DNA of 9,804 nucleotides from an uncultured Litorilinea sp. Lineage in GTDB: Bacteria; Chloroflexota; Anaerolineae; Caldilineales; Caldilineaceae. The DNA is taken from positions 1 to 9,804 of the forward strand of contig CAMPHP010000068.1 of NCBI GenBank assembly GCA_946885925.1, given 5' to 3'. A model generated the notes under the pieces. The model was not told the origin of the DNA. It was given only the letters and a program-made list of their open reading frames with translations, and ran no database searches. Positions 1-7,081 of the stretch are shown piece by piece (the first letter of the stretch is position 1; every line of letters begins with the position of its first letter). Position numbers and translations under genes: made by a program.

Positions 1-645
1 TCGCGCTTTAAGACGATCCGGCAACAGACGGATCAACTCATCAGTGGCATTGTGGTCGCACCTGGTTACGAAAATTTGACTGAATTGGATGAGACAGCAG
101 AAGTTCAGGTCTTCTTGCATCATGATGGTTGGATAAGTGCGTACCTAACGAGATGGCAACCTGCTTCGGCGCTAATTGATTGGGTGAATTATGACGAACA
201 GCGGTTGACGAGCACACTCATCGAGAATGTGGTTCGCACTCTGGTTCTCGATGTAGGTGCGCCTGGGGCCACTGTCTCATACTATGACTTTCGCTATCCC
301 GAAGCAACCAACTTAGTGCTTGCGGCAGATCGCGCAGATGCTATCACACAAGGTGATTCTTTTGAGATTACTATCCCACGAAATCTTACTATTTATGAAA
401 GCTCGTGGGCACATGCAAAATACAGCGCGTCTAACAATCCATCATCATGTTCGATCGATGATAAAGAATTAAGTTCTGTTAATCCTGGTCCTGAGAAATG
501 GGGATTCACAGTAGGCGAATCTGCACAGACGAACTTTTCACCAGACACCGTTCACAGGTTGGCTTTGGGTATGGAGTGGTTTAACGCTAGCTCTAGCCGA
601 ATTTACTGCGGGATTGCAGTTGTCTATCAAGAGGCAGCCCAGTGA
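1..645 (+). CDS. Hypothetical protein, 3' part (5' end off window)
   Basis: Reading frame 1 is open from the first base to TGA at 643-645, giving 214 visible residues. A GTG at 52 could serve as a start, but no Shine-Dalgarno sequence precedes it and the frame stays open upstream, so I treat the gene as cut by the window edge. I do not recognise the family. The visible part has no hydrophobic segment. It looks like alternating beta strands (for example the stretches around VSYYDF, FEITIPRNLTIY and IYCGIAVVYQE), with two cysteines near the C-terminal third that could pair if the protein is exported. It ends in a 4-base GTGA overlap with the next gene, which indicates translational coupling and probably joint function with that exported, membrane-anchored protein. 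By eye both genes are more AT-rich than glnS downstream, which is compatible with accessory DNA. That it is a real gene is fairly sure; its function is unknown. Confidence 0.72.
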   Translation, partial: SRFKTIRQQTDQLISGIVVAPGYENLTELDETAEVQVFLHHDGWISAYLTRWQPASALIDWVNYDEQRLTSTLIENVVRTLVLDVGAPGATVSYYDFRYPEATNLVLAADRADAITQGDSFEITIPRNLTIYESSWAHAKYSASNNPSSCSIDDKELSSVNPGPEKWGFTVGESAQTNFSPDTVHRLALGMEWFNASSSRIYCGIAVVYQEAAQ

Positions 646-1490
646 AGACAATAAGTCACCTAAGGATTGAACGAGCGGTCTGGATAATTGGATTGATATT
701 GGCTGCGCTTATCCTTGGTGGGGCATCTTCTACTCATGCCCAAACATCACAGTACAGAATAATTTTGTCAGATGCGGATAGTACCTTTGAGCAAGCATTG
801 ATTCAACCCGCTGAGTTTCTAAAGAACTCAGGGCTGTCTCTAGAAGATATCCTGAAGCTATCCAATACACGAGCCGCTATTCAGATTCGTGGTGCAGGTT
901 TTGTACGCAATTTTGGACTAATGGGACCCGAAGACGTTCAAAACCTGCAAGCCGCCACATTAAGGATTGGCCTTGTAGGTGCTGGTGCTATCGGGAGCAT
1001 TCGATTGGCTTCCTTTTTGCAGATTTCCCACTCACAAAACTCCACTGTTGCTATTGGTATTGCTAATGCTGGGTTTGTGCGCGATATAGGTCTTGTCGCG
1101 CCATTATCATTGGTAGCACCCACGTCTGCTCCAGTAGAGACTGCGACGGCTGCACTTACACCACCCTCAACACCACCCTCAACACCACCCTCAACACCAA
1201 CTGTGGAACCGGCTAACACAATGACACCTGTTCCGGTAGAAACTGCAACAGGTGCGGCATTATTGCCTACAAGTACACCCATACCCTCTGCACAGTCAGA
1301 AGTGGCGCGATTATTGCCAGCAGAAACACCCACCTCGCCTGCTCTAGCCATCCAGCCAGAAGTGGGAAATGAACAAGAAAGATCAGGAGAGATGCCTGTA
1401 GAGATTCGGGCAGCGTATATTGGTGCCGTTGCAACGATTATAGCCGCTGTTGTTGGGTTGCTAGCTGTCCTTCTCACTTGGAAAAAATGA
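642..1490 (+). CDS. Exported protein with internal repeat, Thr/Pro stalk and C-terminal membrane anchor
   Basis: This encodes 282 residues of unknown function. The GTG start at 642 is preceded by AAGAGG (629-634) at 7 nt and overlaps the stop of the previous gene. Residues 1-33 form a signal peptide: a basic N-region (R9, R12-type), a hydrophobic core around 13-27 and a likely cleavage after THA (residue 33). Residues about 40-157 form a small domain with an internal duplication: IQIRGAGFVRNFGLMGP (80-96) resembles IGIANAGFVRDIGLVAP (138-154), separated by a Gly/Ala-rich hydrophobic stretch. Residues about 160-240 are a Thr/Pro/Ala-rich linker containing three TPPS units. A hydrophobic segment (about 259-279) followed by WKK forms a C-terminal membrane anchor. 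The architecture (signal peptide, ectodomain, extended stalk, membrane anchor) suggests the domain is displayed outside the membrane. That placement is inferred from topology; no catalytic motif is visible. A long opposite-strand frame here is a shadow of the repetitive linker. Confidence 0.78.
   Translation: MKTISHLRIERAVWIIGLILAALILGGASSTHAQTSQYRIILSDADSTFEQALIQPAEFLKNSGLSLEDILKLSNTRAAIQIRGAGFVRNFGLMGPEDVQNLQAATLRIGLVGAGAIGSIRLASFLQISHSQNSTVAIGIANAGFVRDIGLVAPLSLVAPTSAPVETATAALTPPSTPPSTPPSTPTVEPANTMTPVPVETATGAALLPTSTPIPSAQSEVARLLPAETPTSPALAIQPEVGNEQERSGEMPVEIRAAYIGAVATIIAAVVGLLAVLLTWKK
1161..1196 (+). repeat. Three perfect 12-bp tandem copies in the stalk-coding region
   Basis: The unit CCACCCTCAACA occurs three times head to tail (1161-1172, 1173-1184, 1185-1196), inside the Thr/Pro linker of the exported protein and encoding repeated TPPS. 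The unit length is a multiple of three, so gain or loss of copies would change stalk length without shifting frame. Confidence 0.9.
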
Positions 1491-1572
1491 TTCATATAAG
1501 TCTAGCAGCCTTTGGACATAAGAAGATTTGATGATGATCAACGTTATCGCTGGATGCAAGACAGGAGTACGA

Positions 1573-1602
1573 TTGACACTGGCCTGTGCAAGATGGCATA
1601 AT
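1573..1602 (+). promoter_or_regulatory. Candidate sigma70-type promoter for glnS
   Basis: A perfect -35 TTGACA (1573-1578) is separated by 18 bp from CATAAT (1597-1602), which is one base off the -10 consensus. Transcription would start near 1609, giving a leader of roughly 85-110 nt before glnS. It lies in the spacer after the exported-protein gene, so glnS is probably expressed independently of the left-hand pair. Confidence 0.6.
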
Positions 1603-1635
1603 CGGACGATATTATGACACGAGTGAACAGCTAGA

Positions 1636-1663
1636 TTGCCTGTGTAGCTTGAACCTGTATAAC
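1636..1663 (+). promoter_or_regulatory. Second, weaker promoter candidate before glnS
   Basis: TTGCCT (1636-1641), 16 bp, then TATAAC (1658-1663). The -10 is good and the -35 moderate. It would give a leader of about 25-50 nt depending on which start codon is used. It may be a tandem promoter or coincidence; the upstream TTGACA/CATAAT pair is the better match. Confidence 0.3.
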
Positions 1664-1694
1664 TTGCTATGCAGCCAGCGATGGATGAGGACTT

Positions 1695-4136
1695 TTGATT
1701 GTGGAGAAGGCGCACAAAGTGGATGCCATAAAAACCACGCGGACTGAGCAGAAAACAGCTTCAGTAGCGGAAGCGAAGAATGATGAGAATCTCGACTTTA
1801 TTCGGGCTATTGTGGCCGAGGATGTGCGCCAAAATCGCTATGGCGGGCGGGTGGTAACACGCTTTCCCCCAGAGCCCAACGGCTATTTGCACATCGGTCA
1901 TGCCAAGTCCATCACCTTGAACTTTGGGATCGCACTGGATTTTGGGGGCGTCTGCAATTTGCGCTTTGACGACACCAATCCGGCGACTGAAGACATGAAG
2001 TACGTGGAGGCTATTCAGCGCGACGTCCGCTGGTTGGGTTATGATTGGGGTGAAAACTTATTTTTTGCCTCGGACTATTATGAGCGATTGTATGAGTATG
2101 CCGTCCAATTGATCAAGGCGGGCAAGGCATATGTGGATAGTCTGAGTGAGGAAGAGATCCGCGCTTACCGTGGAACGGTGAATGAACCGGGGCGTGAAAG
2201 CCCCTACCGTAACCGCTCGGTGGAAGAGAACCTTGACCTCTTTGCGCGCATGCGTGCTGGCGAGTTTCCTGATGGGGCCCATGTGCTGCGTGGCAAGATT
2301 GACATGTCCGCAGCCAATATGAAGATGCGCGATCCATTGTTCTACCGCATCCGGCACGAGTCGCATTACCGCACGGGTGATGCCTGGTGCATCTACCCGC
2401 TCTATGACTTTGCCCACCCCCTGTCGGATGCGATTGAAGGGGTGACGCATTCGCTTTGTACGTTAGAGTTTGAGAACAACCGCGATATTTACGAGTGGCT
2501 GATGGAGAACACGCAGACACCTCCTTGGCCTCACCAATATGAGTTTGCGCGGCTCAATCTAGATTACACCGTCCTGAGCAAGCGCAAGCTGTTGCAACTG
2601 GTAAATGAAGGATATGTGGATGGATGGGACGACCCGCGCATGCCCACGCTGGCAGGGATGCGGCGTCGTGGCGTGACGCCAGAGGCCATTCGTACCTTCT
2701 GCGATAAGATTGGTGTCTCCAAGACCAACAGCCGCGTCGAGCTTTCGCTGCTAGAGCACTATATTCGTGATGATTTGAACTACCGCGCGCCGCGGGTGAT
2801 GGCGGTCTTGCGCCCGCTCAAGTTGATTATCGACAATTATCCTGAAGGGCAGGAGGAAGAGCTAGACGCGTCTTACTGGCCGCGCGATGTCCCCAAAGAG
2901 GGAAGTCGCAAAGTGCCTTTTGGTCGCGAGCTCTATATCGAACAAGACGATTTCATGGAGAATCCTCCCGCCGATTACTACCGCCTGGCTCCAGGGCGCG
3001 AGGTGCGGCTGCGCTTTGCCTATATTGTGAAGTGCGTCGATGTTGTGAAGGATCCACAGACGGGTGAGATACTTGAGGTCCATTGTACGTATGACCCTAC
3101 AACCCAGGGGGGTGTCGCTGCTAAGGGGCGGCGCGTGCAGGGGACGATTCATTGGGTCTCTGCAACCAAGGCAGTGCCCGCCAAGGTGCGGCTTTATGAC
3201 CGGCTCTTTACGGTGCCAAATCCGGATGATTTGGAAGAGGGCAAGAGCTTTAAGGATTATCTGAATCCTGCTTCCTTGGAAGTAGTGCCAAATGCGTGGA
3301 TCGAGCCTAGCGTAGTAAATGATCCGCCTGGCACACGTTACCAATTTGAGCGGCTTGGATACTTCATCACGGATGGCGAAGATTCGCGACCGGGGCATCT
3401 ACTCTTTAACCGGATTATCGAATTGCGCGATTCGTGGGCAGCTAAAGGTAGCAAAAGCACAGAAACGCCACAAGCCGCGCCTGTTTCCACACCCCGCGCG
3501 CCCAAGAGCGAGCCTAAAGGTGAACCCAAGAGTGAACCAGAGAATCGCCGCTCCAAGACTGACGTGCGCGATGCCGTGCGTGCAGCAAACCCAGAGCTAG
3601 CCAAGCGATTTACGCGCTATACCGAAGAACTAGAACTCTCCTTTGAAGATGCGGATCTCTTGTCCGGTGACTTGGAGTTAGCCAACTTCTTTGAAGATGC
3701 GCTGGCAGCCTATGATAATGCCAAGAGTGTCGCCAACTGGGTGACAAATGAGGTGGTGCGCGAGACAAAGGACCGGCCAATCGCGCAACTGCTGGTTACT
3801 GGACGGCAGATTGGAGCATTGGTGGCATTGGTGGATCGAGGGGAGATTACTCCTGCCATTGGTAAAGAGGTCTTTGCCACCATGTTGCGTACAGGTGGCG
3901 ATCCCGCTGCGATTATCCGCGAGCAAGGATTGGAGCCGATGCGCAGTGCTGAACAGGTGCGGCCCTTTGTAGAGCGTGTCATTGCTGCAAATGCGGAAAA
4001 GGCTTCGCAATATCGCAGCGGCAAGACCGGACTATTAGGCTTCTTTGTTGGTCAAGTGATGCGCGAAACCCAGAATCGGGCCAATCCTAAGACAGTACAA
4101 GAATTAGTGCAACAGTTGCTCCAAAGTGAGAGTTAA
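1695..4136 (+). CDS. glnS: Glutaminyl-tRNA synthetase fused to a C-terminal YqeY/GatB-type domain
   Basis: This is a class I aminoacyl-tRNA synthetase that charges tRNA-Gln with glutamine in the cytoplasm. The longest frame gives 813 residues (numbering from TTG 1695). The catalytic Rossmann domain (about 52-360) carries the HIGH motif in [15 protein letters not shown] (H66-H69) and VLSKRK (293-298), the GlnRS form of KMSKS. The two-part beta-barrel anticodon-binding region follows (about 365-580). After a charged low-complexity linker (585-620, with [13 protein letters not shown]), residues about 623-809 form a helical YqeY/GatB C-terminal domain ending in [23 protein letters not shown], a typical YqeY tail that binds tRNA in related proteins. 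Single-domain bacterial GlnRS is about 550 residues, so the extra length is the fusion. The start is unresolved: TTG 1695 and GTG 1701 follow AGGA/GAGG (1687-1691), while GTG 1719 has the best site (GGAGAAGG at 1703-1710, 8 nt away). I give the outer limit. A glutaminylating enzyme suggests, but does not prove, that GatCAB is not needed for Gln-tRNA here. Confidence 0.97.
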   Translation: MIVEKAHKVDAIKTTRTEQKTASVAEAKNDENLDFIRAIVAEDVRQNRYGGRVVTRFPPEPNGYLHIGHAKSITLNFGIALDFGGVCNLRFDDTNPATEDMKYVEAIQRDVRWLGYDWGENLFFASDYYERLYEYAVQLIKAGKAYVDSLSEEEIRAYRGTVNEPGRESPYRNRSVEENLDLFARMRAGEFPDGAHVLRGKIDMSAANMKMRDPLFYRIRHESHYRTGDAWCIYPLYDFAHPLSDAIEGVTHSLCTLEFENNRDIYEWLMENTQTPPWPHQYEFARLNLDYTVLSKRKLLQLVNEGYVDGWDDPRMPTLAGMRRRGVTPEAIRTFCDKIGVSKTNSRVELSLLEHYIRDDLNYRAPRVMAVLRPLKLIIDNYPEGQEEELDASYWPRDVPKEGSRKVPFGRELYIEQDDFMENPPADYYRLAPGREVRLRFAYIVKCVDVVKDPQTGEILEVHCTYDPTTQGGVAAKGRRVQGTIHWVSATKAVPAKVRLYDRLFTVPNPDDLEEGKSFKDYLNPASLEVVPNAWIEPSVVNDPPGTRYQFERLGYFITDGEDSRPGHLLFNRIIELRDSWAAKGSKSTETPQAAPVSTPRAPKSEPKGEPKSEPENRRSKTDVRDAVRAANPELAKRFTRYTEELELSFEDADLLSGDLELANFFEDALAAYDNAKSVANWVTNEVVRETKDRPIAQLLVTGRQIGALVALVDRGEITPAIGKEVFATMLRTGGDPAAIIREQGLEPMRSAEQVRPFVERVIAANAEKASQYRSGKTGLLGFFVGQVMRETQNRANPKTVQELVQQLLQSES

Positions 4137-4190
4137 CTTGCAGCCTTGTTTTGATCCCTCATCATCGAGTTTGGAGCCGAGGAAAGTTTG

Positions 4191-4209
4191 TGCCGCTTCC
4201 CCGGCGGCA
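4191..4209 (+). other. GC-rich stem-loop after glnS, no T-tract
   Basis: TGCCGC (4191-4196) pairs with GCGGCA (4204-4209) around a 7-nt loop, 55 bp downstream of the glnS stop. No run of T follows on either strand, so it is not a standard intrinsic terminator. It could stabilise the glnS mRNA 3' end or be incidental. Confidence 0.3.
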
Positions 4210-4237
4210 TAGCTAGAATTGTGTGGCTTAACAAGTC

Positions 4238-4271
4238 TGACAGGTAAACCAGTTTTACATTGGTTGACAGG
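4238..4271 (+). promoter_or_regulatory. Direct repeat and inverted repeat overlapping the kinase promoter -35
   Basis: TGACAGG occurs at 4238-4244 and again at 4265-4271, start to start 27 bp. Between them an inverted repeat AACCA (4247-4251), 9 bp, TGGTT (4261-4265) touches the -35 box. The placement fits a binding site for a regulator of the kinase gene, but the elements are short and the reading is inferential. Confidence 0.3.
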
Positions 4272-4292
4272 AATGATTACTATGCTTACAAT
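4264..4292 (+). promoter_or_regulatory. Strong sigma70-type promoter for the hybrid kinase gene
   Basis: A perfect -35 TTGACA (4264-4269), an optimal 17-bp spacer and TACAAT (4287-4292), one base off the -10 consensus. The expected transcription start is near 4299, leaving a leader of about 35 nt to the ATG at 4334. The kinase therefore appears to be its own transcription unit. Confidence 0.72.
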
Positions 4293-4333
4293 TCTTTCAG
4301 ATCCTCCGGTGCAATCTACCTCTCAGGCAAACA

Positions 4334-5989
4334 ATGAGCTATACGCAAGCAGTCCTACAAGTCCTACTAGTCGTTGAAAATCTTGAACAACTCACCTACG
4401 CTACAACTGCTTTGGCAAACTGGGCTGGCTGTGAATGGAACGAAGTGCGCGACTGTGCTGCTGCTGTCGAATGGCTGCATGATCGCTCCGCACATATCGT
4501 TGTAATACTCCTTCGATCAGCCGATCAGTCAGCCCACATGGCTGGATTAGAACTTCTGCGCCAACGTTGGCACGGTCCGCTGATCTGCCTCTGTGATGAC
4601 GATGAACAGATTGTAAGTGCCATCGAGGCAGCACAAGGACTGGCGATTTTGCCCCCCTTTGCGCCCCGCCAAATCCGCAGCGCGCTGAACCATCTGCGGC
4701 TGCGGATTGAAAATTCTGAGCATCAAACACAGGGCGAAGCACAAGACCCTTACACGCTGCAATATCAGAACGAGCGACGATTGGAACAGGCGCAGCGCAT
4801 GGAGGTTGTGGGGCGGCTGGCTGGTGGCATTACGCATGACTTTAACAACTTGTTGACCGTGATCGGTAGTTACAGTGAACTGGCGATACGCAAGCTCGAA
4901 GAAGGCCATGCCGTAAGGCTCTACGTGGAGCAGATCCGCAAGGCGAATGCGATTGCCGCAACGCTAACTCGCCAACTCCTGAACTTAAGTCACCGCCAAG
5001 AACTTCAGCCACGTGCCATCGTGCTCAATGAGGTTGTGGATGAGATCAGCGTTCTGGTGCAGAGCTTGCTAGGTGCGGAGATTGAGTTACGGATGCGGCT
5101 TGAACCAGAGTTGGGGCAAATTGAGGCAGACTCAGGCCAATTGCAGCAAGTGCTGCTCAATCTCATCGTCAATGCCAAAGATGCAATGCCTGAAGGCGGG
5201 CTGCTCAATATCGAGACACGCAACTATGAGGTAGACGCGCGCTATGCACGCCAACAGTCGAATATCGAGCCGGGATCTTATGTGCGGTTAACCGTGGCTG
5301 ACACGGGAAGTGGAATAGACCGCGAGACCGTGACGCGCATCTATGAGCCTTTCTTCACGACCAAGCCCAAGGGCAGCGGCACAGGCTTGGGCTTGTCGAC
5401 CGTTTATAGCATTGTGCAGCAGATTGGCGGGCATATTCGTGTGCACAGTGAGGTAGGAGAGGGGACCACCTTTCATATTTACCTGCCCCGCATGGACAAG
5501 GTCTTTGACGCGCCAGCGCATGAAGCAGAGATCGCCCATACATTGCAAGGTAGTGAAACCATCCTTCTGGTGGAACATGAACGACCAATGCGCGACTATG
5601 CCACAACAATTTTGCAGGAGGCAGGATACCGCGTGCTGGCGGCTGAGGCTCCCGAAGAGGCACTGGCATTAGAAACTGGCTATCGTGGAGAGATCGACCT
5701 GCTCTTGACCGATGTGATCATGCCGCAGATGCCGGGGCGTGAAGTTGCCACCCAACTTGCCCGTCGTCGTCCAGCTTTGCGCGTGGTCTATCTGTCGGCT
5801 TATACCCACGAAGTCTTGACCTTCAAGCAACTTCTTGACAATGACGCACATTGGATAGAAAAGCCCTTCTATCCAAACGAACTGTTACGCGTGGTACGTG
5901 GAGCTATTGAGCAAGTGCCCGCATATACAGGGTTCCCCCTTCCAGTAAAGCAATCTCCTCTCAACAAGCGCGTGAATGTTGTTGTGTAA
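4334..5989 (+). CDS. Soluble hybrid histidine kinase (degenerate receiver - HisKA - HATPase - receiver)
   Basis: 551 residues with no signal peptide or membrane segment, so a cytoplasmic signalling kinase. Residues about 8-122 have the spacing of a receiver domain (VLLVVEN at 8-16, GLELL at 71-75, LPPF at 106-109) but lack the usual aspartate after the third strand and the conserved lysine (P107 in its place), so this is probably a pseudo-receiver input domain. A short coiled linker (140-155) leads into HisKA with H-box GGITHDFNN (phospho-acceptor H168). The HATPase domain shows the N-box NLIVNAKDAM (276-285), G1 DTGSGI (323-328), F-box YEPFFTTK (337-344) and G2 GSGTGLGLS (347-355). A C-terminal receiver (about 408-528) has D460, S488 and K510, but VEHE (413-416) where VEDE or VDDE is usual, putting His415 at a metal-binding position. 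ATG 4334 is the first start after an in-frame stop at 4274-4276; its Shine-Dalgarno sequence is weak. The input signal and the partner that receives phosphate are unknown. Confidence 0.93.
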   Translation: MSYTQAVLQVLLVVENLEQLTYATTALANWAGCEWNEVRDCAAAVEWLHDRSAHIVVILLRSADQSAHMAGLELLRQRWHGPLICLCDDDEQIVSAIEAAQGLAILPPFAPRQIRSALNHLRLRIENSEHQTQGEAQDPYTLQYQNERRLEQAQRMEVVGRLAGGITHDFNNLLTVIGSYSELAIRKLEEGHAVRLYVEQIRKANAIAATLTRQLLNLSHRQELQPRAIVLNEVVDEISVLVQSLLGAEIELRMRLEPELGQIEADSGQLQQVLLNLIVNAKDAMPEGGLLNIETRNYEVDARYARQQSNIEPGSYVRLTVADTGSGIDRETVTRIYEPFFTTKPKGSGTGLGLSTVYSIVQQIGGHIRVHSEVGEGTTFHIYLPRMDKVFDAPAHEAEIAHTLQGSETILLVEHERPMRDYATTILQEAGYRVLAAEAPEEALALETGYRGEIDLLLTDVIMPQMPGREVATQLARRRPALRVVYLSAYTHEVLTFKQLLDNDAHWIEKPFYPNELLRVVRGAIEQVPAYTGFPLPVKQSPLNKRVNVVV

Positions 5990-6000
5990 AATTCTTTCTT

Positions 6001-6023
6001 GCCGGAGGGCTTGAGCCTCCGGC
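6001..6023. repeat. Palindromic repeat copy A / stem-loop between convergent genes
   Basis: GCCGGAGG (6001-6008) pairs perfectly with CCTCCGGC (6016-6023) around a 7-nt loop, between the kinase stop (5989) and the permease stop (6043, minus). It may stop or stabilise transcripts from both sides, but a proper T-tract is missing: the T-rich stretch (5992-6000) lies before the stem on the plus strand, and on the minus strand the stem is followed by a purine-rich stretch and only later by TTTT. The stem plus its flanks (about 5991-6028) recur at 9683-9720 on the other strand, so it is also a dispersed repeat. Confidence 0.7.
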
Positions 6024-6042
6024 ACTGCTTGCAGACGCAACT

Positions 6043-7032
6043 CTAGCCCTTGATGGCCCCTTCTAGCATCGAGCGGAAGAAGACGTTGCGCGTGAGGAGG
6101 AAGACCACGACGACAGGCAGCATGACCAGGATACACGCTGCTGCCAGTGCATTGTGCGATGTGAGCGACTGGGCGATATAGTCGTAGACGCCGTACATTG
6201 CCCCGCGTAGTGTCGCCTTGCTCATCAGCAAGTAATTGGCAATAAATTCATTCCAAACATTGACATAACTCAAGAGAAAGATCGACGCCAATCCCGGCAA
6301 TGCAAGGGGGGCAACGATGCGCGCAAGCGCACCGAGCGGGGTGCAGCCATCCAACTTGGCAGCTTCCTCAAGTTCGCGCGGGATGGTGTCGAAAAAGCTT
6401 TTGACAACCCAGATAGCAAAGGGGAGTTCCAGACCAACATAGGTCGCTATCATAAAAATGCGTTCATCCAGCATCGGAAAGATGCGCCGGATGCCGATGT
6501 TCATCTGATAGAGTGCCAGCAGCATCGTCAGCAGCGGCACGCCCGCCAGTGCCAAGATAAAGACAAGAAATGCCTGCCTTCCACGAAAGCGATAGCGTGA
6601 GACCACGTAGGCAGCCAGGCCGGAAATCAGCGTCGTGAAAGTGGCAGATGCGGTGGCATAGAGCAGCGTGTTTGGCATATATTGGGTAAAAATACGCCCA
6701 GTGACCTCAAATCCCCACGGATGTTGGTCGCTTAGTTGTGGCAAGAAGACACGCTGATATCCTTCCAGAGAGAAGCGACATGCAGTGAGATCAAAGCCAG
6801 CGGTTGGGCTATCGCATGGAATGAGTACAGGCGGTTTGCGCCGTACATCTTCGGGCGCTTTGATGGAGAGTAGAACTGTGCTGAATATGGGATAGAGCAT
6901 GATGATGCAAACCGCAATAAGCGCCCCATTGATAAGCCAGGCACCGATCGCTCGCCGCACCTGCATACGCGCACGCGTGGCACTGACAAGAGGCGATTGA
7001 GGGGAGCGAGACACAACATTATTCTTGAGCAT
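6043..7032 (-). CDS. Carbohydrate ABC transporter permease, MalG-like (CUT1)
   Basis: 329 residues, one of two membrane subunits of a sugar importer. After a basic N-terminal tail come a first membrane helix (about 30-54) and a large external loop (about 60-115, with C73 and C85). The binding-protein-dependent transport core (about 120-320) has roughly five further helices. The EAA loop that docks the ATPase is clear: EEAAKLDGCTPLGALARIV (222-240), with the conserved E-A-A and D-G. NVWNEFIANYLLM (258-270) and the C-terminal FFRSMLEGAIKG tail are typical of MalG-type partners. The ATG start is supported by GGAGAG 8 nt upstream (plus-strand 7041-7046) and an in-frame stop just before it. It is the last gene of the operon, 49 bp after the MalF-like gene, and ends facing the kinase. 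Confidence 0.95.
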   Translation of the reverse strand: MLKNNVVSRSPQSPLVSATRARMQVRRAIGAWLINGALIAVCIIMLYPIFSTVLLSIKAPEDVRRKPPVLIPCDSPTAGFDLTACRFSLEGYQRVFLPQLSDQHPWGFEVTGRIFTQYMPNTLLYATASATFTTLISGLAAYVVSRYRFRGRQAFLVFILALAGVPLLTMLLALYQMNIGIRRIFPMLDERIFMIATYVGLELPFAIWVVKSFFDTIPRELEEAAKLDGCTPLGALARIVAPLALPGLASIFLLSYVNVWNEFIANYLLMSKATLRGAMYGVYDYIAQSLTSHNALAAACILVMLPVVVVFLLTRNVFFRSMLEGAIKG

Positions 7033-7081
7033 ACCAAGATCTCTCCATCAAAGGCGACGCAGTGAAGGGCAAGTAAACCAT

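Larger units (their letters stand above)
1546..1682. repeat. 13-bp imperfect inverted repeat bracketing the glnS promoter region
   Basis: ATCGCTGGATGCA (1546-1558) is matched by the inverse complement of TGCAGCCAGCGAT (1670-1682) with one mismatch; the arms are 111 bp apart. The candidate promoter lies between the arms, and the right arm ends 5 bp before the AGGA (1688-1691) that precedes the first possible glnS starts. It may be a remnant of a small non-autonomous element or chance. No target-site duplication is obvious at the outer edges. Confidence 0.45.

Noticed and set aside
1161..1196. Short regular repeats as a possible CRISPR array
   Set aside because: The 12-bp units are contiguous with no unique spacers and lie in frame within a coding region.
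938..1495. Minus-strand open frame of 185 codons opposite the exported-protein gene
   Set aside because: It is Val/Gly/Ala-rich, mirrors the Thr/Pro repeat of the real gene, has no convincing ribosome-binding site, and its repeats are the complement of the stalk codons.
1531..1617. Small plus-strand frame (28 codons, starts MMINVIAG) in the spacer before glnS
   Set aside because: Only a weak AAGAAG precedes it, it runs through the promoter, and there is no conserved-looking pattern.
1461..1715. Minus-strand 84-codon frame spanning the spacer before glnS
   Set aside because: It overlaps the ends of two well-supported plus-strand genes and the promoter region; its sequence shows no domain and is Cys/His/Ser-rich as random frames often are.
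3064..3600. Several open frames on both strands inside glnS
   Set aside because: All are shadows of the continuous GlnRS-YqeY frame, which is supported by motifs along its whole length.
4273..4377. Small plus-strand frame (34 codons) overlapping the kinase start, a possible leader peptide
   Set aside because: Its ATG lies between the -35 and -10 of the best promoter, so it would not be on that transcript; the composition looks random.
6001..6023. Stem-loop between convergent genes as a canonical bidirectional terminator
   Set aside because: The stem is strong, but neither strand has a T-run immediately after it; kept as a repeat/stem-loop and not as a confident terminator.
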